Shown: positions 46,947 through 56,872, numbered from the stretch's first letter. The stretch is 64,000 nucleotides of DNA from Gemmatimonadota bacterium (GCA_016719105.1 JADKAQ010000023.1:86783-150782), one strand, 5' to 3'. The notes: a model not told the origin generated them from the sequence alone. Translations and numbers: made by a program.

Positions 46947-49900
46947 TCAGAACGCGACGTTGAGTCGGAGGATGAAGTAGGTCGGCACGGGCATCGCCTG
47001 GAAATCGCTCGGGAGCGACGACGTCGAACCGACGTCGGAGTTGCTCTCGGGGTCGATGCCGCTGTAGTCCGTCCAGATCTTCAGGTTGCGGGCGGCGAAG
47101 TTGAGGGAGACGTCCTTGGCGCCCCAGGCCCGCGCGGTGAGCGACTTGGGGAGGAGCCAATTGGCCGAGAACTCGCGGAAGCGAAGGAAGTCTGCTTTCT
47201 CCATGTAGCCGGCCTGGGTGCGCGACGCGTGCTCGCGCACGGCGACGGCGCGGGCCTGCTGCCACAGCGGCGCGGACTTGTCGTAGGCACCGAAACAGTT
47301 GTTGCGGCTGCCGCAGCGAATGCGCTCGGTGCCGTTGAGCAGGTGGTGGCCGCCCTTGTAATCGAAGAGGGCCGTCAGGCGCAGCTGCTTGCGGAAGAGC
47401 TCCACGCTGTTGGTGAAGACCGCCTCGTAGCGGGGGATCGAGTAGCCCACGAAGGTCGACGAGTCATCGACGACGATCTCGCTGAGTGTCAGGATGCCGT
47501 CGTTATTGGCGTCGGCGTAGCTGCGGATCTGGCGCTGCCAGTAGCCGAAGAGCGGGTAGCCCGGCTGGTTGCGCGTCGTGGTGCCGACCTGCGGAGCCAG
47601 CGGGCGCCCCTGCGCGTCGGTGCCCAACGTCTCCAGGTTGTTGTCGTTGGTCGAGCCGTTGATCGAGGTGTTCCAGGTGACGTTGCGCGTGTCGAGCACG
47701 AGTGCGTTGACCAGCACCTCGAGTCCGCTGTTGCGCACGGAGCCCAGGTTGGCGCGCTGCGTCGAGAGGCCGGTGCCGAGCGATGGCGGGACGACGGCGC
47801 CGATGAGGGCGTCCTTCGTGAGCTTGCGGTAGTACGTGAGCTCGAGCGAGACACGGTCCTGGAAGAGGCGCGAATCGAAGCCTCCCTCGAACTCGGTGGC
47901 GCGCTCCGGCTTGAGGACGTCGTTGCCCAGCGAGGTGAAGGTGACCCCCGGCTGATCCTGTAGCGCGACGTTGGTCGTGGTGGGCGAGTAGTAGCGGATG
48001 GCGTCGTTGGCCCCCGGCTGCACCCCGGAGGCGCCGTACGCCGACCGCAGGCGGAACTGGCTCAGCCACGACGTCTTGGGGAACCACGCTTCGTCCGACA
48101 GGACGTACGAGGCCGAGAACTTCGGGTAGTAGACGCGCTGGAAGTTGGTCCCAAAGGCGCTGTTCTGGTCCGAGCGCACGGCGGCGGTGAGGAAGAGGCG
48201 ATCGCGGATGGCGACCTGTTCCTCGAGGAAGACGCCGAAGGTCTTGTTCCGGTCGTACGAGGCGTCGGCCAGCTTGGTGGCGCCGCCCGAGATGGTCGAC
48301 GCGCCCGGCGTGAGGTTCGACGAACCGGCGCCGTTGCGGTCGAAGGTGTTGTTGACCCACTGGACGCCGAGCGACGTGCGCGTGGCGACCGAGGTGAACG
48401 GGTTGTACGAGGCGGTGGAGATCGCGTTGGCGGTGATCGTGCGCATGTTCGTGCGGTCGTCCTGCACGAAGCCCAGGCGCGTGGTCCCGACGTCGGCGCA
48501 GTTTCCGCGGGCGCAGAACTGCTGGTCGATGCGGCCGATGAAATCGACGCCGGCGTCGGCGCGCACAGCGAGCCAGCTCAGCGGACGATAGTTGACGTTC
48601 GACGAGCCGATGTAGCGGTTGATGTACTGCGTGTACACGTCCTGGAAGTGCTCGGCGGGCGTCGAGGCGCGGTAACCGTGCAGGTTGAAGCCCTGCGTGC
48701 TGGTGCGCCCGTTTTCGTAGCCGGGGCCGCCGAAGGCGTTGGAGAGGAGGCCCAGTGCGTTGTTGTCGTTCTGCGGCAGGCGGTTGGCCAGCGTGATGTA
48801 GCCCGAGGAGAACTGCGCGTCGAGCTTGGGGGAGAGCGCCGCGTCGATGTTGGCGCGGAAGGTCCCGCGCTTGAGCGCGTTGGGCGTGGCCCACTCGTCC
48901 TTGATCTTGATGTTGAGCGTATCGAGGCGCTGCTGGTCGAACTCGGGGATCTGGAGCAGCCCCTCCTCGTTTTCGTACTGTCCCGCGACGAAGAAGCGCA
49001 CCGCCTGCACGCCGCCGGAGACCTGCATCCCGGCGGTCTGGCGGTTCCCCGTGCCGAGCGGTGTGGTGCGGTCGTTCTCGAAGAGGTTGAACTTCGAGAG
49101 CGAGTCGGCGACGCAGAAGCCGGTGGAGACCTGCGTGAGCGACGTATTGGTGCAGTTGCGCGTCGTTCCGGCCGGGGCGCGCCCCCACAGCGTGTAGGCG
49201 GTGGGCCAGGTGTTGCGATCCTGGATGAGGCCCTGCTCGCCGAAGACGCTGTAGCGCGTCTGGCCGGCGCGGCCACGCTTGGTGGTGATGACGATCACGC
49301 CATTGGAGGCGTCGGTGCCGTACAGCGTGGCAGCTGACGGTCCCTTCACGATCTCGATGCTCTCGATCTCGCTCGGGTTGATGTCCTGCGCGCGACTCTG
49401 GGCGCCGCCGCCGGTGAAGATGTTCCCGGACAGCGAGCCGTTATCGGAGCGCATGCGCACGCCGTCGATCACGTAGATCGGGTCGTTGGCCAGCGTGATG
49501 GAGTTGACGCCGCGAATGCGCACGCGCGCGCCGACGCCGGTGGCGTTCCCCGGCATCACCTGCACGCCGGGCGACTGCGCCACGAGCAGCGAGGCGACGT
49601 CGGTCACGGGGGCGGTGGAGGTGCGCTGCGTGACGTCGACCGAGGTGACGGAGTTGCCGAGTTCCACGCGGCGCTGTTCGCCGGTGGCGGTCGTCACGAC
49701 TTCGGCCAGGCGAATGACGGCCGCCGGCATGTCGAAGTCGACCGTCAAGTTCTGCCCCGACGCGACGGTGATCGACTTCTTCTGTTCCGTGTACCCCACG
49801 CGCAGCACGCGCAGGTCGTATGTGCCGGCGGGGACGTTGCGCAGCGTGTAGCGCCCGTCGCCGCCGGTGGAGGTGAAGAGCTGCGTCCCGACGACGATCA

Positions 49901-50057
49901 CGCGGGACTCTGGCAGTGGCTCGCCTGAACCCTGTGCCGCCACCTTGCCGGTGATGGTGCCGCCTTGTGCCAAGGCGACGCCGCTCACCACAGTGACGAG
50001 CGCGGACGCGGCGAGGAGAGCGCGCAATGACGCTCGAACCTGACCGAGGACACCCAT
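46947..50057 (-). CDS. SusC/RagA-family TonB-dependent outer-membrane transporter
   Basis: The 1036-residue protein has a signal peptide (residues 8-30, ending ALAQG), a carboxypeptidase-like regulatory domain (TITGKVAAQGSGEPL to VDFDMPA, residues 33-108) and a plug with RIRGVNSITLANDPIYVIDGV near 175-195. This RGxNSI-YVIDG motif is typical of SusC. A barrel of about 800 residues ends in YFILRLNVAF with the C-terminal Phe. It imports a ligand with TonB energy, paired with the SusD lid. The ATG at 50057 has GGAGAT five bases before it. A 395-bp leader lies upstream. Confidence 0.92.
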   Translation of the reverse strand: MGVLGQVRASLRALLAASALVTVVSGVALAQGGTITGKVAAQGSGEPLPESRVIVVGTQLFTSTGGDGRYTLRNVPAGTYDLRVLRVGYTEQKKSITVASGQNLTVDFDMPAAVIRLAEVVTTATGEQRRVELGNSVTSVDVTQRTSTAPVTDVASLLVAQSPGVQVMPGNATGVGARVRIRGVNSITLANDPIYVIDGVRMRSDNGSLSGNIFTGGGAQSRAQDINPSEIESIEIVKGPSAATLYGTDASNGVIVITTKRGRAGQTRYSVFGEQGLIQDRNTWPTAYTLWGRAPAGTTRNCTNTSLTQVSTGFCVADSLSKFNLFENDRTTPLGTGNRQTAGMQVSGGVQAVRFFVAGQYENEEGLLQIPEFDQQRLDTLNIKIKDEWATPNALKRGTFRANIDAALSPKLDAQFSSGYITLANRLPQNDNNALGLLSNAFGGPGYENGRTSTQGFNLHGYRASTPAEHFQDVYTQYINRYIGSSNVNYRPLSWLAVRADAGVDFIGRIDQQFCARGNCADVGTTRLGFVQDDRTNMRTITANAISTASYNPFTSVATRTSLGVQWVNNTFDRNGAGSSNLTPGASTISGGATKLADASYDRNKTFGVFLEEQVAIRDRLFLTAAVRSDQNSAFGTNFQRVYYPKFSASYVLSDEAWFPKTSWLSQFRLRSAYGASGVQPGANDAIRYYSPTTTNVALQDQPGVTFTSLGNDVLKPERATEFEGGFDSRLFQDRVSLELTYYRKLTKDALIGAVVPPSLGTGLSTQRANLGSVRNSGLEVLVNALVLDTRNVTWNTSINGSTNDNNLETLGTDAQGRPLAPQVGTTTRNQPGYPLFGYWQRQIRSYADANNDGILTLSEIVVDDSSTFVGYSIPRYEAVFTNSVELFRKQLRLTALFDYKGGHHLLNGTERIRCGSRNNCFGAYDKSAPLWQQARAVAVREHASRTQAGYMEKADFLRFREFSANWLLPKSLTARAWGAKDVSLNFAARNLKIWTDYSGIDPESNSDVGSTSSLPSDFQAMPVPTYFILRLNVAF

Positions 50058-50452
50058 GGTGGATCTCCAGTGCGATGCGGGAGAAAACCGAACGGCCATT
50101 TGGCCACTCTCATTCGCCGCGGGCGCACGCACCGAACCGCCCACGCGGGGAGGGAGAGCGGGGCGAAGTTATGGTGCCGGGGCGCGCCCGGAAAGGACGA
50201 GCGTCGCCGATGGAGCCGCGCATGCATCGGTCGAGAATGCCGAGGCGATGCCCGTGTGTCCCAAACGATAAAACGCCGTAAAGATCCACCGGACGATCGT
50301 CGGCGCGCACGCGCGGGCACGGCACCTGGTGCGCTCCCCTTGCACGAAGGCGCTCGCGCGCTGCGTTCCGTCGGGTGAAACGCGTACCGTCGTGGTGGGA
50401 ACGCCGCGTCACGCGCCGGGTACGACGGGGCAACCACACCCGGGGGGCGACG
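50058..50452. other. Intergenic leader region upstream of susC
   Basis: No gene is supported in these 395 bp between divergent genes. An AT-rich patch around 50262-50287 (CGATAAAACGCCGTAAAGAT on the plus strand) stands out from the GC-rich surroundings and is a plausible susC promoter position. I found no clear consensus hexamers. Confidence 0.4.
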
Positions 50453-50830
50453 ATGTCTTCGATGCTGCTGCACCTGGCGATGAGCGCCGTGATGGCGACC
50501 GGGGCACCGGGAGTGCCGATTGCGTATCACGTCGTCCCCGACACCACGCGTGCGGCGGTGCGCGCCGCCATTGGCCGAGCGTACGTCGAGGTCGACAATC
50601 GCCATTTCAATGATGCGAACGTCTTCGTGATTCAGGGGCTGCGCTCGGTGCGGCTTGGCACCGTGGGTGGCCTCACCAGCCAGCGCTTCGTGATCCCCAA
50701 CGACATGGTGGGCGGTGCGCTGCCGGTGCGGTTCGCGGTGCGCCGGCTGGCGACACGTCGCGCGACGCTGAGCGACGAGATCTCCGTGTCCCAGGGCGAC
50801 ACGGTCGGGCTCCTGGTTCCCCCCTTCTGA
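50453..50830 (+). CDS. Small secreted protein of unknown function
   Basis: The 125-residue product begins with a hydrophobic segment MLLHLAMSAVMATGAPG that may be a signal peptide. It continues with YHVVPDTTRAAVRAAIGRAYVEVDNRHFNDANVFVI and ends with a beta-rich part, SQGDTVGLLVPPF. No family is recognised. The compact beta-strand pattern suggests a small Ig-like or jelly-roll domain. Start ATG 50453 is likely; ATG 50462 is an alternative. A strong hairpin lies 30 bp after the stop, which supports a real transcription unit. Confidence 0.55.
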   Translation: MSSMLLHLAMSAVMATGAPGVPIAYHVVPDTTRAAVRAAIGRAYVEVDNRHFNDANVFVIQGLRSVRLGTVGGLTSQRFVIPNDMVGGALPVRFAVRRLATRRATLSDEISVSQGDTVGLLVPPF

Positions 50831-50859
50831 CCCGATCGGTTCTTGCCTGGTGCGCGCCT

Positions 50860-50889
50860 CGCGGGGCCGGACGGTTGTCCGGCCCCGCG
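50860..50889 (+). terminator. 13-bp hairpin after the small secreted protein gene
   Basis: CGCGGGGCCGGAC and GTCCGGCCCCGCG form a perfect 13-bp stem around a GGTT loop. It lies 30 bp past the stop codon and about 150 bp before the D-aminoacylase gene. Confidence 0.75.
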
Positions 50890-51035
50890 TCGCGTCGGCT
50901 GCGTCGCTGACGAGGCACCGCGACCGCGCGCAGTGGTCGGCTGTGCGTGCTGGCAGTAGCTTCGCCGCGACGCCCCCGTGGTCCGGCCGTCCGCCGGCCG
51001 CCGTTCCAAGCAGCCTTCCGCCCTCCGACGGCTCC

Positions 51036-52625
51036 ATGTCGCTCTCCGTCTCGCGCCTCGCCTTTGGTACCGCGTTCGTCGTCGCGGTCGCCGTCCCCAC
51101 GCTCGCCGCGCGGGCCCAGCGCCCCGATCGTGCGGCGCTCCTCATTCGTGGCGGGACCGTCATCGACGGAACGGGGGCCCCCGCGCGCGCGGCCGACGTC
51201 GCGATCACCGGCGACACGATCGTCTTCGTGGGCGACGCACGCCGCGCCGGCATCCAGGGGGCGCGCGAGATCGACGCGCGCGGCCTCATCGTCGCGCCGG
51301 GGTTCATCGATCCGCACACGCACACCTTTGGCGACCTGCAGAGCACGCGCGTGGAGCGCCGCACCAACGCCGCCTACCTCATGCAGGGGGTGACGACGGT
51401 CATCACGGGGAACGACGGCGGCGGTCCGGTCGATGTCGCCGACACCTTCACGCGCTGGGAGAAGAACGGGATCGGGACCAATGCCGCGCTCTTCGTCGGC
51501 TTCGGCTCGGTGCGCGGCAAGGTGCTGGGGGCGTCGTCGAGCGCGCCTAACGCCGACCAGCTCTCCCAGATGAAGGCGATGGTGGCCAAGGGGGTGGACG
51601 AGGGGGCGCTGGGGCTCAGCACCGGGCTGTACTACGCGCCGCAGAGCTATGCCACCACCGAGGAGGTGATCGCCCTCGCCCGCGAGGCCGGGGTGCGTGG
51701 CGGCGTGTACGACTCGCACCTGCGCGACGAGAGCTCGTACACCATCGGGCTGATGGGGGCCATTCGCGAGATCCTGCGCATCGGCAAGGAGGCGGCACTC
51801 CCGGTGCACATCGCGCACATCAAGGCGTTAGGCGTGGACGTGTGGGGAGAGAGCGACAGCGTGATCGCGCTGGTGACGCGCGCCCAGCGCGCGGGGCAGA
51901 AGGTCACCGCCGACCAGTACCCCTACACCGCGAGCGGGACGGGGGTGGGGGCGGCGCTCCTGCCGCGCTGGGCCGAGGCCGGCGGGCGCGACTCGCTCCG
52001 CTCGCGCATCACCAACCCCGAGCAGCGCGACCGCCTGGTGGCCGCCATGCAGGACAACATGCGCCGTCGCGGGGGCGCCGCCTCGCTCCTCATCACCGGT
52101 GGGCGCGACCGCGCCCTGGTGGGGAAGACGCTCGAGCAGGTGGCCAAGGCGCGCAACGCCGACCCGATCCTCACCGCACTGGAGATCATCATGGACGGCG
52201 ACGCCGGGGTCGCGTCGTTCAACATGAACGAGGACGACATCGCCCGCTTCATGCGCGAGCCGTGGGTCTTCACCGGCTCCGACGGCTCCGATGGGCACCC
52301 GCGCAAGTACGGCACCTATCCGCGCAAGCTGCACGACTACGTCCTCGGCAAGAAGGTCATCACGCTCGAGCAGATGGTGCAGCGTTCGTCGTTCGAGGTG
52401 GCTGGCGCGTTGGGCCTGGGCAAGCGCGGGGCGCTGCGCCAGGGGTGGCAGGCCGACGTGATCGTGATGGACACCGCGAAGGTGGCCGAGCGCGCGACGT
52501 ACGAGCAGCCCGAGCTGCTGGCCGAGGGGATGCAGTACGTGATCGTCAACGGGGCACTCGCCGTGAGTGAGGGGAAGCTCACTGGGGCAATGGCGGGGCG
52601 CGGGGTGCGTCGCACGAAGCGGTAG
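51036..52625 (+). CDS. N-acyl-D-amino-acid deacylase (D-aminoacylase) family amidohydrolase, secreted
   Basis: The 529-residue protein has a signal peptide (LAFGTAFVVAVAVPTLAARAQ). The amidohydrolase frame follows: LIRGGTVIDGTGAPAR near residue 36, metal motif GFIDPHTHTFGD near 90, GLSTGLYYAP near 197, HLRDESSYT near 228 and PVHIAHIKALG near 256, then FTGSDGSDGHPRKYG near 415. This order is that of D-aminoacylases, which free D-amino acids from N-acyl forms and use a metal-bound Cys or His. With the M15, S9 and M28 enzymes it fits recycling of peptidoglycan or racemised peptides. Two bases separate it from the next gene's GTG. Confidence 0.88.
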   Translation: MSLSVSRLAFGTAFVVAVAVPTLAARAQRPDRAALLIRGGTVIDGTGAPARAADVAITGDTIVFVGDARRAGIQGAREIDARGLIVAPGFIDPHTHTFGDLQSTRVERRTNAAYLMQGVTTVITGNDGGGPVDVADTFTRWEKNGIGTNAALFVGFGSVRGKVLGASSSAPNADQLSQMKAMVAKGVDEGALGLSTGLYYAPQSYATTEEVIALAREAGVRGGVYDSHLRDESSYTIGLMGAIREILRIGKEAALPVHIAHIKALGVDVWGESDSVIALVTRAQRAGQKVTADQYPYTASGTGVGAALLPRWAEAGGRDSLRSRITNPEQRDRLVAAMQDNMRRRGGAASLLITGGRDRALVGKTLEQVAKARNADPILTALEIIMDGDAGVASFNMNEDDIARFMREPWVFTGSDGSDGHPRKYGTYPRKLHDYVLGKKVITLEQMVQRSSFEVAGALGLGKRGALRQGWQADVIVMDTAKVAERATYEQPELLAEGMQYVIVNGALAVSEGKLTGAMAGRGVRRTKR

Positions 52626-52626
52626 C

Positions 52627-55590
52627 GTGAAGACGCGCCGTCAGATGGACTGTCTCGTGCGCCCCCTCCTGCGCCCCCTCCCGCGCGATCCGCGCGCCCT
52701 GCGCGACCGCGCGCGCGGCGGCATCGGCGCGTTGGCGATCGCGGGGACGATCGCGGCGGCGATCGCAGGAACGATCGCGGCGTCCGCGCGCGTAGCGACG
52801 GCGCAGGCGCCGATCCTCTACTCCCTCTCGTCGCAGCAGAATCCGCGCGGGCTGCACTGGCGGCGCATCGACGCCCCGCACTTCACCGTCATCTACCCCG
52901 ACTCGCTCGCCCGCGAGGCGCAACGCGCGGTCACCCTGCTCGAACGCGCGTACGAGCCGCTCACCAAGACGCTGGCGCGCAAGCCGGAGCGCATCCCGGT
53001 GGTGCTCAACAGTTCGTCGATGACCTCCAATGCCTTCGTGGCGTGGGGGCCGCGGCGCTCGCAGTGGTATGCGCTTCCCAGCACGACGGTGGATGGGATG
53101 GGGCCGGTGGAGTGGTACTCGCTCCTCACCGTGCACGAGGGACGACACATCGTGCAGGAGCGCGCGGTGCGCACCGGGATCATCGGCATCCTCGCGCGGC
53201 TCTTCGGCGACAACACGACGGCCTTCTTCGGGGGCGCGCTCTACTTCCCCGCCTGGTTCTGGGAAGGCGATGCGGTGGGGATGGAAACGGCGCTCACCGC
53301 CGACGGACGCGGGCGACAGCCGAGCTTCACGCAGCGCATTCGCGCCCTGTCGCTCGCCGGTGAACCGTATCGATACCATCAGGCGTGGCAGGGATCGTAT
53401 CGCACGTACTACCCCGATTGGTACGAACTCGGCTACCTGCTCACGACGCACGTGCGCCGGACCTACGGCGACTCGGCGTGGCGTCGCGTGATCACGCGGG
53501 CGGCGCGCAATCCCATCGCGCCGGTGGCGCTGAGCATGGCACTCAAGCGCGAGACCGGGCGCACACTCGTGCAGCTGCACGCCGATGCGGTGCGCGCCGC
53601 CGACTCCACCTGGCGCGCGCAGCAGCGCACGGTGGTAGAGACGCCGGCGTCGGTGCTGTCGAGCGCCCGCGCCGACTACTACGAGTTCACGCTCCCACAG
53701 TACGCGGGCGATGGGAGCCTGATCGCGCTCTATGGCGACCTGGGCACGACGCGCCGCCTGGTGCGCCTTCGTGACGGTAAGGTCGAGGTGCTGCACCGAA
53801 CCGTTGGGCTCTTCGGCGACCTGCAGTTCCACGTGCGCGGGAAGACCGTGGTGTGGAGCGAGTACGAGGTGTCGCCGCGCTGGGGTGAGGAGAGCTACCT
53901 GGTGATCAAGACGCTCGACCTCGACACGAAGCAGGTGCGACGCCTCACCGATCGCTCGCGCTTGTTCTCCCCGGCACTCTCCCCCGACGGGACGCGCCTC
54001 GTGGCCGTCGACTTCGCGCGCACGCGTGAGGCGACGCTCGTGATCCTCGAGGCCGGCAGTGGACGCGAGGTGCAGCGCATCCCGAACGGTTCGGGGCACT
54101 TTCTGGTCACCCCCACGTGGGGGGCGGATGGGCGCTCGCTGTTCGTCGTGGCGGTCGATCGCTCGCGCGGCAATGCGTTGGTGCGCCTCCCGCTCGATGG
54201 CGCCGCGGCCGACACGATCATCCCGTTCACGCACGACGCCATCTCGCGCCCCGTGGCGCATGGCACGCGCGTGTACTTCGGGAGCCCGCACTCGGGGCTC
54301 GACAACATCTACGCGGTCGACCTCACCACGCGCGCCATTGCGCAGGTGACGTCGCGCCCGTTGGGGGCGATGTGGCCCGCGGTGTCGCCTAACGGCGATC
54401 GCGTGGCGTTCAGCGACTACTCCATTCGCGGCTACGATCTCGCCGAGATGCCGCTCGACCCGGCGCGCTTCGTTCCGGCGCCGTTCACGGTGACGCACAC
54501 GACGGCGGCCGCCGAGGACCTCACGCGGCAGGAGCAGGGGGGGAGCCTCCTCGATGCGTTGCCATCGACGGAGTGGCGCTCGCGCCCCTTCGCCGGGTGG
54601 TCGCGTCTCTTCGACTTTCACTCGCTGTCCATCGCGCCGGCGAGCGACGGGGTGAACACCTCGCTCTTTGCCGAGTCGCGCAACGTGCTCAACACGGTTG
54701 GCGTGATGGTGGGGCCCACGTTCAACGTCAACGAGCGCACGCTGTCGTTGGAGGCGGGGGCGAGCTATGCCGGGCTCCCGGTCATCGTCGACGTGGCGGC
54801 GCGCGTGGGCTCGCGCGCGTCGACGTACGCCGACAGCAACGACGTGACGCAGCCCTACTCCTGGAACGAACGCGCCGTGACCACGTCGCTTCGCCTGCCG
54901 CTCACGCGCCTCACGGGGCAGGTGCGGCAGTCGCTCTCGGCCGGCCTCACGCTCGGACGCACGCAGATCAGCGACCAGCCCGTGGCGTTCCGCAACGAGA
55001 ACAACAACGGCGACCTCACGACGCTCACCTACGCGCTCAGCGCGTCGCAGGTGCAGAGCGCGGCCTATCGCGACCTCTTTCCCGTGGGGGCGGTGGTCTC
55101 GGCGTACTACCGCCATACCCCGCCGCCGACCGACTACACGTCACACCAGGCGACGCTGAGTGCGGCGCTCTACCTCCCCGGGGCCTGGAAGCATCACGCG
55201 CTGGTGCTCGATGCGGCCCGAGAGCTGCAACGTCCCGGGAGCTATCGCTTCTCCTCGCTCGTCCGCTTCCCCCGCGGCTACAGCTCGCGGTTCCACGAGT
55301 CGCTCACGCGGGTGGGGGCCACGTACCACCTGCCGCTGCTCTATCCCGACTTGGCGCTCGGCCACTGGCTGTACGCCCGCCGGGTGCAAGGCAACGTGTT
55401 CGGCGACGTCGGGCGCGGCACCGACCGCGCCGGCACGCATGGCGTCGACTATCGCTCGGTGGGGAGCGAGCTCACCGTCGAGCTGTCGCCCTTCGGGCTA
55501 CGGACCAGCGCGTGGATCGGGATGCGCGTGAGCCGGCAGTTGACGACCGGCGGCAAGACGGTGAGCGAGGCGATCATCTCGCTGCGCTGA
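52627..55590 (+). CDS. Gluzincin-like peptidase / beta-propeller / outer-membrane barrel fusion
   Basis: The product is 987 residues. A signal region (residues 25-58, ending ATAQA) precedes a peptidase-like domain with a HExxH motif, LLTVHEGRHIVQE near residue 175, and a downstream Glu in AWFWEGDAVGME near 213, consistent with a gluzincin zinc site. Residues 360-620 form a PD40/TolB-type propeller (LFSPALSPDGTRLVAV, MWPAVSPNGDRVAFS). The last 330 residues are alternating strands like a beta-barrel, ending SEAIISLR. This suggests an outer-membrane-anchored secreted protease. It follows the D-aminoacylase by one base and likely shares its transcript. The GTG at 52627 is preferred; ATG 52645 is possible. 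Confidence 0.75.
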   Translation: MKTRRQMDCLVRPLLRPLPRDPRALRDRARGGIGALAIAGTIAAAIAGTIAASARVATAQAPILYSLSSQQNPRGLHWRRIDAPHFTVIYPDSLAREAQRAVTLLERAYEPLTKTLARKPERIPVVLNSSSMTSNAFVAWGPRRSQWYALPSTTVDGMGPVEWYSLLTVHEGRHIVQERAVRTGIIGILARLFGDNTTAFFGGALYFPAWFWEGDAVGMETALTADGRGRQPSFTQRIRALSLAGEPYRYHQAWQGSYRTYYPDWYELGYLLTTHVRRTYGDSAWRRVITRAARNPIAPVALSMALKRETGRTLVQLHADAVRAADSTWRAQQRTVVETPASVLSSARADYYEFTLPQYAGDGSLIALYGDLGTTRRLVRLRDGKVEVLHRTVGLFGDLQFHVRGKTVVWSEYEVSPRWGEESYLVIKTLDLDTKQVRRLTDRSRLFSPALSPDGTRLVAVDFARTREATLVILEAGSGREVQRIPNGSGHFLVTPTWGADGRSLFVVAVDRSRGNALVRLPLDGAAADTIIPFTHDAISRPVAHGTRVYFGSPHSGLDNIYAVDLTTRAIAQVTSRPLGAMWPAVSPNGDRVAFSDYSIRGYDLAEMPLDPARFVPAPFTVTHTTAAAEDLTRQEQGGSLLDALPSTEWRSRPFAGWSRLFDFHSLSIAPASDGVNTSLFAESRNVLNTVGVMVGPTFNVNERTLSLEAGASYAGLPVIVDVAARVGSRASTYADSNDVTQPYSWNERAVTTSLRLPLTRLTGQVRQSLSAGLTLGRTQISDQPVAFRNENNNGDLTTLTYALSASQVQSAAYRDLFPVGAVVSAYYRHTPPPTDYTSHQATLSAALYLPGAWKHHALVLDAARELQRPGSYRFSSLVRFPRGYSSRFHESLTRVGATYHLPLLYPDLALGHWLYARRVQGNVFGDVGRGTDRAGTHGVDYRSVGSELTVELSPFGLRTSAWIGMRVSRQLTTGGKTVSEAIISLR

Positions 55591-55609
55591 GCTCGCGCTC
55601 CGCGCTCGT

Positions 55610-56728
55610 TTACGCCACGCCGAATGCGAACACCGTCCGCGAGCGGAAGGCGCGCTCCGGCCGCAGGATGCTGCTCGGGAAGTCGGGGTGGTTGGGCGAG
55701 TCGGGAAAGTGCTGCGTTTCCAGGCAGACGCCGGCGTACTGCGGGTAGCGACGACCGCCCTTGCCCGTGATGGAGCCATCGAGCCAGCTCCCGGTGTAGA
55801 GCTGTAGCCCCGGTTCCGTCGTGTGCACGTCGAGGGTGCGCCCGGTGAGCGGGTCATGCAGGTGGGCGGCGTGCGCGAGTGCGCTGGTCTGCACCGGGCG
55901 GTCGAGCACGAAGTTGTGATCGTAGCCGTTCCCGAGGGCGAGCTGCGGATGCGAGTCGCGGATGCGCGCGCCGGTCGCCGTCGGCGTGCGAAAGTCGAAC
56001 GGTGTTCCGTCGACGGGGGTCAGCGCGCCGGTGGGAATCAACGTCGCATCGACCGGGGTGTAGCGCGAGGCGCGGAGCTGCAGCACATGTCCCAGGACGT
56101 CGTTGCACCTGGCGCCCGCGAGGTTCCAGTAGCTGTGCTGGCAGGGATTGAACGGCGTGGCGCGCGTGGTGGTGGCCGAGTAGTCGACCACGAGGCGGTC
56201 GTCGTCGTCGAGGAGGTAGCGCACGGTGAAGTGCACCTCCCCGGGATACCCCTCATCGCCGTCGGCGCTCACCAGCGACAGGCGGACTCCCGCCCCTTCG
56301 GCCGACGCGACGGCGCGCGCGGTGAAGAGTCGCTTGTCGAAGCCGACGACGCCTCCATGCAGGTGATTGGGGGCGTTGTTGGTCGCCAGGGAGTACGTCA
56401 CGCCGTCGAGGATGAAGCGCCCCTGCGCGATGCGATTGCCATACCGGCCGGTGACCGCGCCGAAGTACGGCGAACGCGTGAGGTAGCCGTCGACGTCGTC
56501 CACCCCCAGCACCACGTCGTCACGCTCCCCGTCGCGCCCCGCCACCTCGACCGCCGCGATGATCGCGCCTAACGTGAGGACGGTGACGACCGTCCCGCGA
56601 CGGTTGCTGAGGTCATAGGCATGCACCGGCTCCCCCGACGGCATCCGTCCCCAGCTCCGCCGGGCGACGCGCCCCTCGGCGCGGTATGGCAGTGGCGGCG
56701 GCAACACGCTCGCGTCAGGAGAGGTCAC
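55610..56728 (-). CDS. galM: Aldose 1-epimerase (galactose mutarotase)
   Basis: The 372-residue protein has the mutarotase features: GRYGNRIAQGRF near residue 95, NNAPNHLHGGVVGFDKR near 120, the catalytic His in NPCQHSYWNLAG near 198, and the catalytic Glu in GVCLETQHFPDSPNHPDFPS near 335. It interconverts alpha and beta anomers of aldoses such as galactose or glucose. The GTG start at 56728 leaves an N-terminal extension of about 25 residues before the first strand; a later start is possible. No galactose operon surrounds it. It is convergent with, and 19 bp from, the fusion protease gene. Confidence 0.9.
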   Translation of the reverse strand: MTSPDASVLPPPLPYRAEGRVARRSWGRMPSGEPVHAYDLSNRRGTVVTVLTLGAIIAAVEVAGRDGERDDVVLGVDDVDGYLTRSPYFGAVTGRYGNRIAQGRFILDGVTYSLATNNAPNHLHGGVVGFDKRLFTARAVASAEGAGVRLSLVSADGDEGYPGEVHFTVRYLLDDDDRLVVDYSATTTRATPFNPCQHSYWNLAGARCNDVLGHVLQLRASRYTPVDATLIPTGALTPVDGTPFDFRTPTATGARIRDSHPQLALGNGYDHNFVLDRPVQTSALAHAAHLHDPLTGRTLDVHTTEPGLQLYTGSWLDGSITGKGGRRYPQYAGVCLETQHFPDSPNHPDFPSSILRPERAFRSRTVFAFGVA

Positions 56729-56872
56729 GGGAGGCTGGGCAGACGGGAAGGACGCGGTCGATGCGGGGCGTGCGCGGCTCCACCAGTCTCACCGCAAGTC
56801 ATCGCCGAGACAAGTGAAGCGCAGGACCCCCTGCGCTCCCCCCACCCTTCCCGCCATACTGCAGTCACTCGT

